A stretch of 64,000 bases of DNA from Arenicola marina (taxonomy: Eukaryota > Annelida > Polychaeta > Arenicolidae), in NCBI GenBank assembly GCA_964019135.1, contig OZ025257.1:16705971-16769970 (forward strand), given 5' to 3'. The translations under genes were made by a program, and so were the position numbers. Shown piece by piece: positions 61,927-64,000 of the stretch (the stretch's first letter is position 1; each line of letters opens with the position of its first letter). The notes below the pieces were generated by a model. It was not told the DNA's origin. It did no database searches and worked only from the letters and a program-made list of their open reading frames with translations.

Positions 61927-63263
61927 TGGGATATATTGCACATTGAATACTATTTCTTTGGGTATTTATGTCCGATAACATAAATAGAGAGCGTAGTTCG
62001 TTGAAGAAATTGTCTACGGAATCCAATGGACTCGATTTCAATTTGATTTAGTGTGTATGTGACCTTCCGATCAAATATTAATCTCTGTCTAACTGCTCTT
62101 CGGTTAAATCCATTGGCTACATCAGCACTTCCAACGGATCAGCCTGACAAGGCGGAATATATTTTTCAATCTCCATATTAAATACTTCAAGTTGGTAATT
62201 TCTACCAAAGTCGACACTTTCCCGTCTTTGCCAGCCGATCCCAGATCGCTAGCGTCGCGATTAACCGATTAGTGGCCATTGTATGTAGAATTAGTATACG
62301 TGTGACGTTATGACGTCATGACGTCACATTCCGTCATTGATGGTCACGATAATGTGCAAGATGGCTTCTATTTGCTTTATTATATCTACTTATGAACTCA
62401 GGGTGACGGTAGCTATTGCCAATGAAGCAAATCCAACATTTTGTAGTAGCACGTCAGCTATTACGTCATTTTTGACACACATGTTTCCCCTGAGACGATC
62501 CGTTGGAAGAACAGTGGCGGTTTTGGCGCCCATCGACATGAAGGTGGTTGCATAATCAGGCTGCATTTGTTGCCCCATTTTATTAGATTAGGACTTTTAA
62601 CATGGGAGTCGCCATAGGAAAGTGATTTATCCTGTAGCGGGAAAAGCAAAATCAAAGAAATATCTATGTTTAACCAAGAAACAAATATGGGGTAAAATTA
62701 GACGTCCCATGAAATGAACATATATGAAATAGATATGTCAGTAACCGTACTAATAATAGCAAAGGAAAAATTCATATAGTTAAATATATTAAAATATTGA
62801 ACTGGAAAAATATAGTCACGCTGTTTTAAACATTTAACGTAATGTCACTTACCTTGGCGCTATGCATAGCCAAAACAATCCAATTTGTGCATTATTTACG
62901 TGATTTACATGATATATATCACAGCACGCCCACCGAGAACCATTATAAGTGGAAAGCACATTCAAGGCGAATGATAAATCAACATAATTTATAACGGCGC
63001 TATACAAACCATTCATTCTTATGCATTAATGATTGCGAACTTCCATTAAGAGATTGCCAGAAGCGTGTATTCCAGCGTCATGATAATCAAGGAACATGTA
63101 CAGATGTGTCAACACAATGGCACACATTGTAGCTCTAACCAGGTAATTTCGACATAGTGGCATACCGCCGGGGGGTTTAGGGACACCATTTTATAGTGGT
63201 TTGACCGCTTTTGGCGAACGCCAGGACAGATAGCGCCCATTTTGTCCTCTTATAATATAGTAT
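61927..63263. other. Downstream of the sulfotransferase, no gene seen
   Basis: AT-rich DNA likely to include the 3' UTR. TGACGTTATGACGTCATGAC at ~62302 is a cluster of CRE-like half sites. No coding sequence is supported. Confidence 0.35.
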
Positions 63264-63540
63264 ATGGTTGGTTGGCTGGTTGGTTGTCTATTCAGGACAC
63301 TTGAACCACGTTTGGTCATATCGTGTCAATGGGAGAAGGAAGGGAGATGGGAGCCATGTCCCCGGGGGTAGTCCCCTGCTCTTTGCGAAGAAGGACATGG
63401 GTTCTTTATTCTGCGACCACACAGACATGGCCACATCGGGGGAAGAACCACCGATCCATTTGTCGTTAGACTGTCATGGGGGCCAGAGGGCTCAAGGTGA
63501 GCGCTCTAACCAACTGAGCTGTCGAGGCGGCCCCGCTCGG
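63264..63540 (-). mobile_element. tRNA-derived SINE, full-length copy
   Basis: Read on the minus strand: GACAGCTCAGTTGGTTAGAG (A box), GGATCGGTGGTTC (degenerate B box), CCATGTCTGTGTGGTCGCAG, then CCTTCTCCCATTGACACGAT and an end in TGAATAGACAACCAACC. It is the same family as the SINE at 19355. Confidence 0.85.
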
Positions 63541-64000
63541 AAATGGAACAGCATGTCACGACATGACGAAGTCCCGTCTGATGGCAGAACCTGTTTGGAA
63601 GCGCTTTCGATCAATTGAGAAAAGTGGATGTGATTAATAAAATAATAGTTCTGTAAGTTTTTTTTGCACTGATCGCCGCGTCGTCAAAAAAAAAAAATAC
63701 TCTGATGATTGAGATAGTGAGGTATTATATAAAACATTACTTACTTAGTAGGACATTTAGAATAGAACTAAAAAGAGACGTGATCGTGATATATTTTATT
63801 AGCTTTATTTGTTAGCGACATGAACCAAAACATATGCTACAAGTGGCGCCTCCTATTGAGTTAACATCAAAGAGTAGAGGTAAACATCGTGTTAAGATAA
63901 ACTTTAGCCAACAGGAAAAGTTGTCAAGCAAGTCAGTCAAATTGCTCCTCAGTTGAAGTTGCAAAACACCTTGTCCAATCTTAACAATCTTTTCACTTAC
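63541..64000. other. Window end, nothing assigned
   Basis: AT-rich DNA with an A run at ~63685. No feature supported. Confidence 0.35.

Overview
The window looks like nuclear DNA of an invertebrate animal. Genes are split by many GT-AG introns, intergenic DNA is AT-rich, and there are many tRNA-derived SINEs, short inverted-repeat DNA transposons, poly-G runs and minisatellites. A lancelet (Branchiostoma) is my best guess. It rests on the gene families and on the habit of minisatellites touching exon-intron junctions, which I recall from amphioxus but could not check here.

Layout: 1-1.4 kb is the decayed 3' part of a LINE. At 2.9-11 kb lie two decayed genes placed tail to tail: a RecQ-like helicase (+) and a DUF6589 protein (-), with stop codons only 30 bp apart. 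At 11.5-15 kb is repeat-rich DNA with a ~189-bp tandem repeat, a nested inverted-repeat transposon and an inverted duplication of an exon-like segment. From 15.7 to 28.9 kb is a DEF8 homologue (+) of the Rubicon/PLEKHM lysosome family, whose introns hold a MULE transposon and SINEs. A single-exon rhodopsin-type GPCR (-) lies at 36.5-37.6 kb. A Golgi carbohydrate sulfotransferase (+) lies at 57.7-61.9 kb. The rest is intergenic DNA with SINEs, small DNA-transposon relics and four further large tandem arrays (26, 22, 42/40 and 28-bp units).

The most striking feature is the last intron of DEF8. Its 5' end is a tandem array in which the last 42 bp of the upstream exon plus the first 6 bp of the intron (GTGAGT) are repeated, giving exactly 78 extra 48-bp units with no length change. 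Its 3' end is a second, unrelated array of about 26 units of ~52 bp, each carrying a copy of the acceptor (TTTTGTTTCAG) plus the first exon bases ACACTGC. Both splice sites of one intron have thus been amplified separately. About 89% of the 5.7-kb intron is splice-site repeat. The intron sits inside the last zinc knuckle of the protein, and using any donor but the first brings in an in-frame TGA that removes the last zinc ligands. A third array ends 20 bp before an acceptor of the sulfotransferase gene, so splice-site-adjacent minisatellites recur in this window.

Apart from neighbourhood the genes show no shared pathway. DEF8 acts on lysosome positioning, the sulfotransferase in the Golgi and the GPCR at the cell surface. 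The helicase and DUF6589 genes are probably parts of one multi-copy, possibly mobile, unit.
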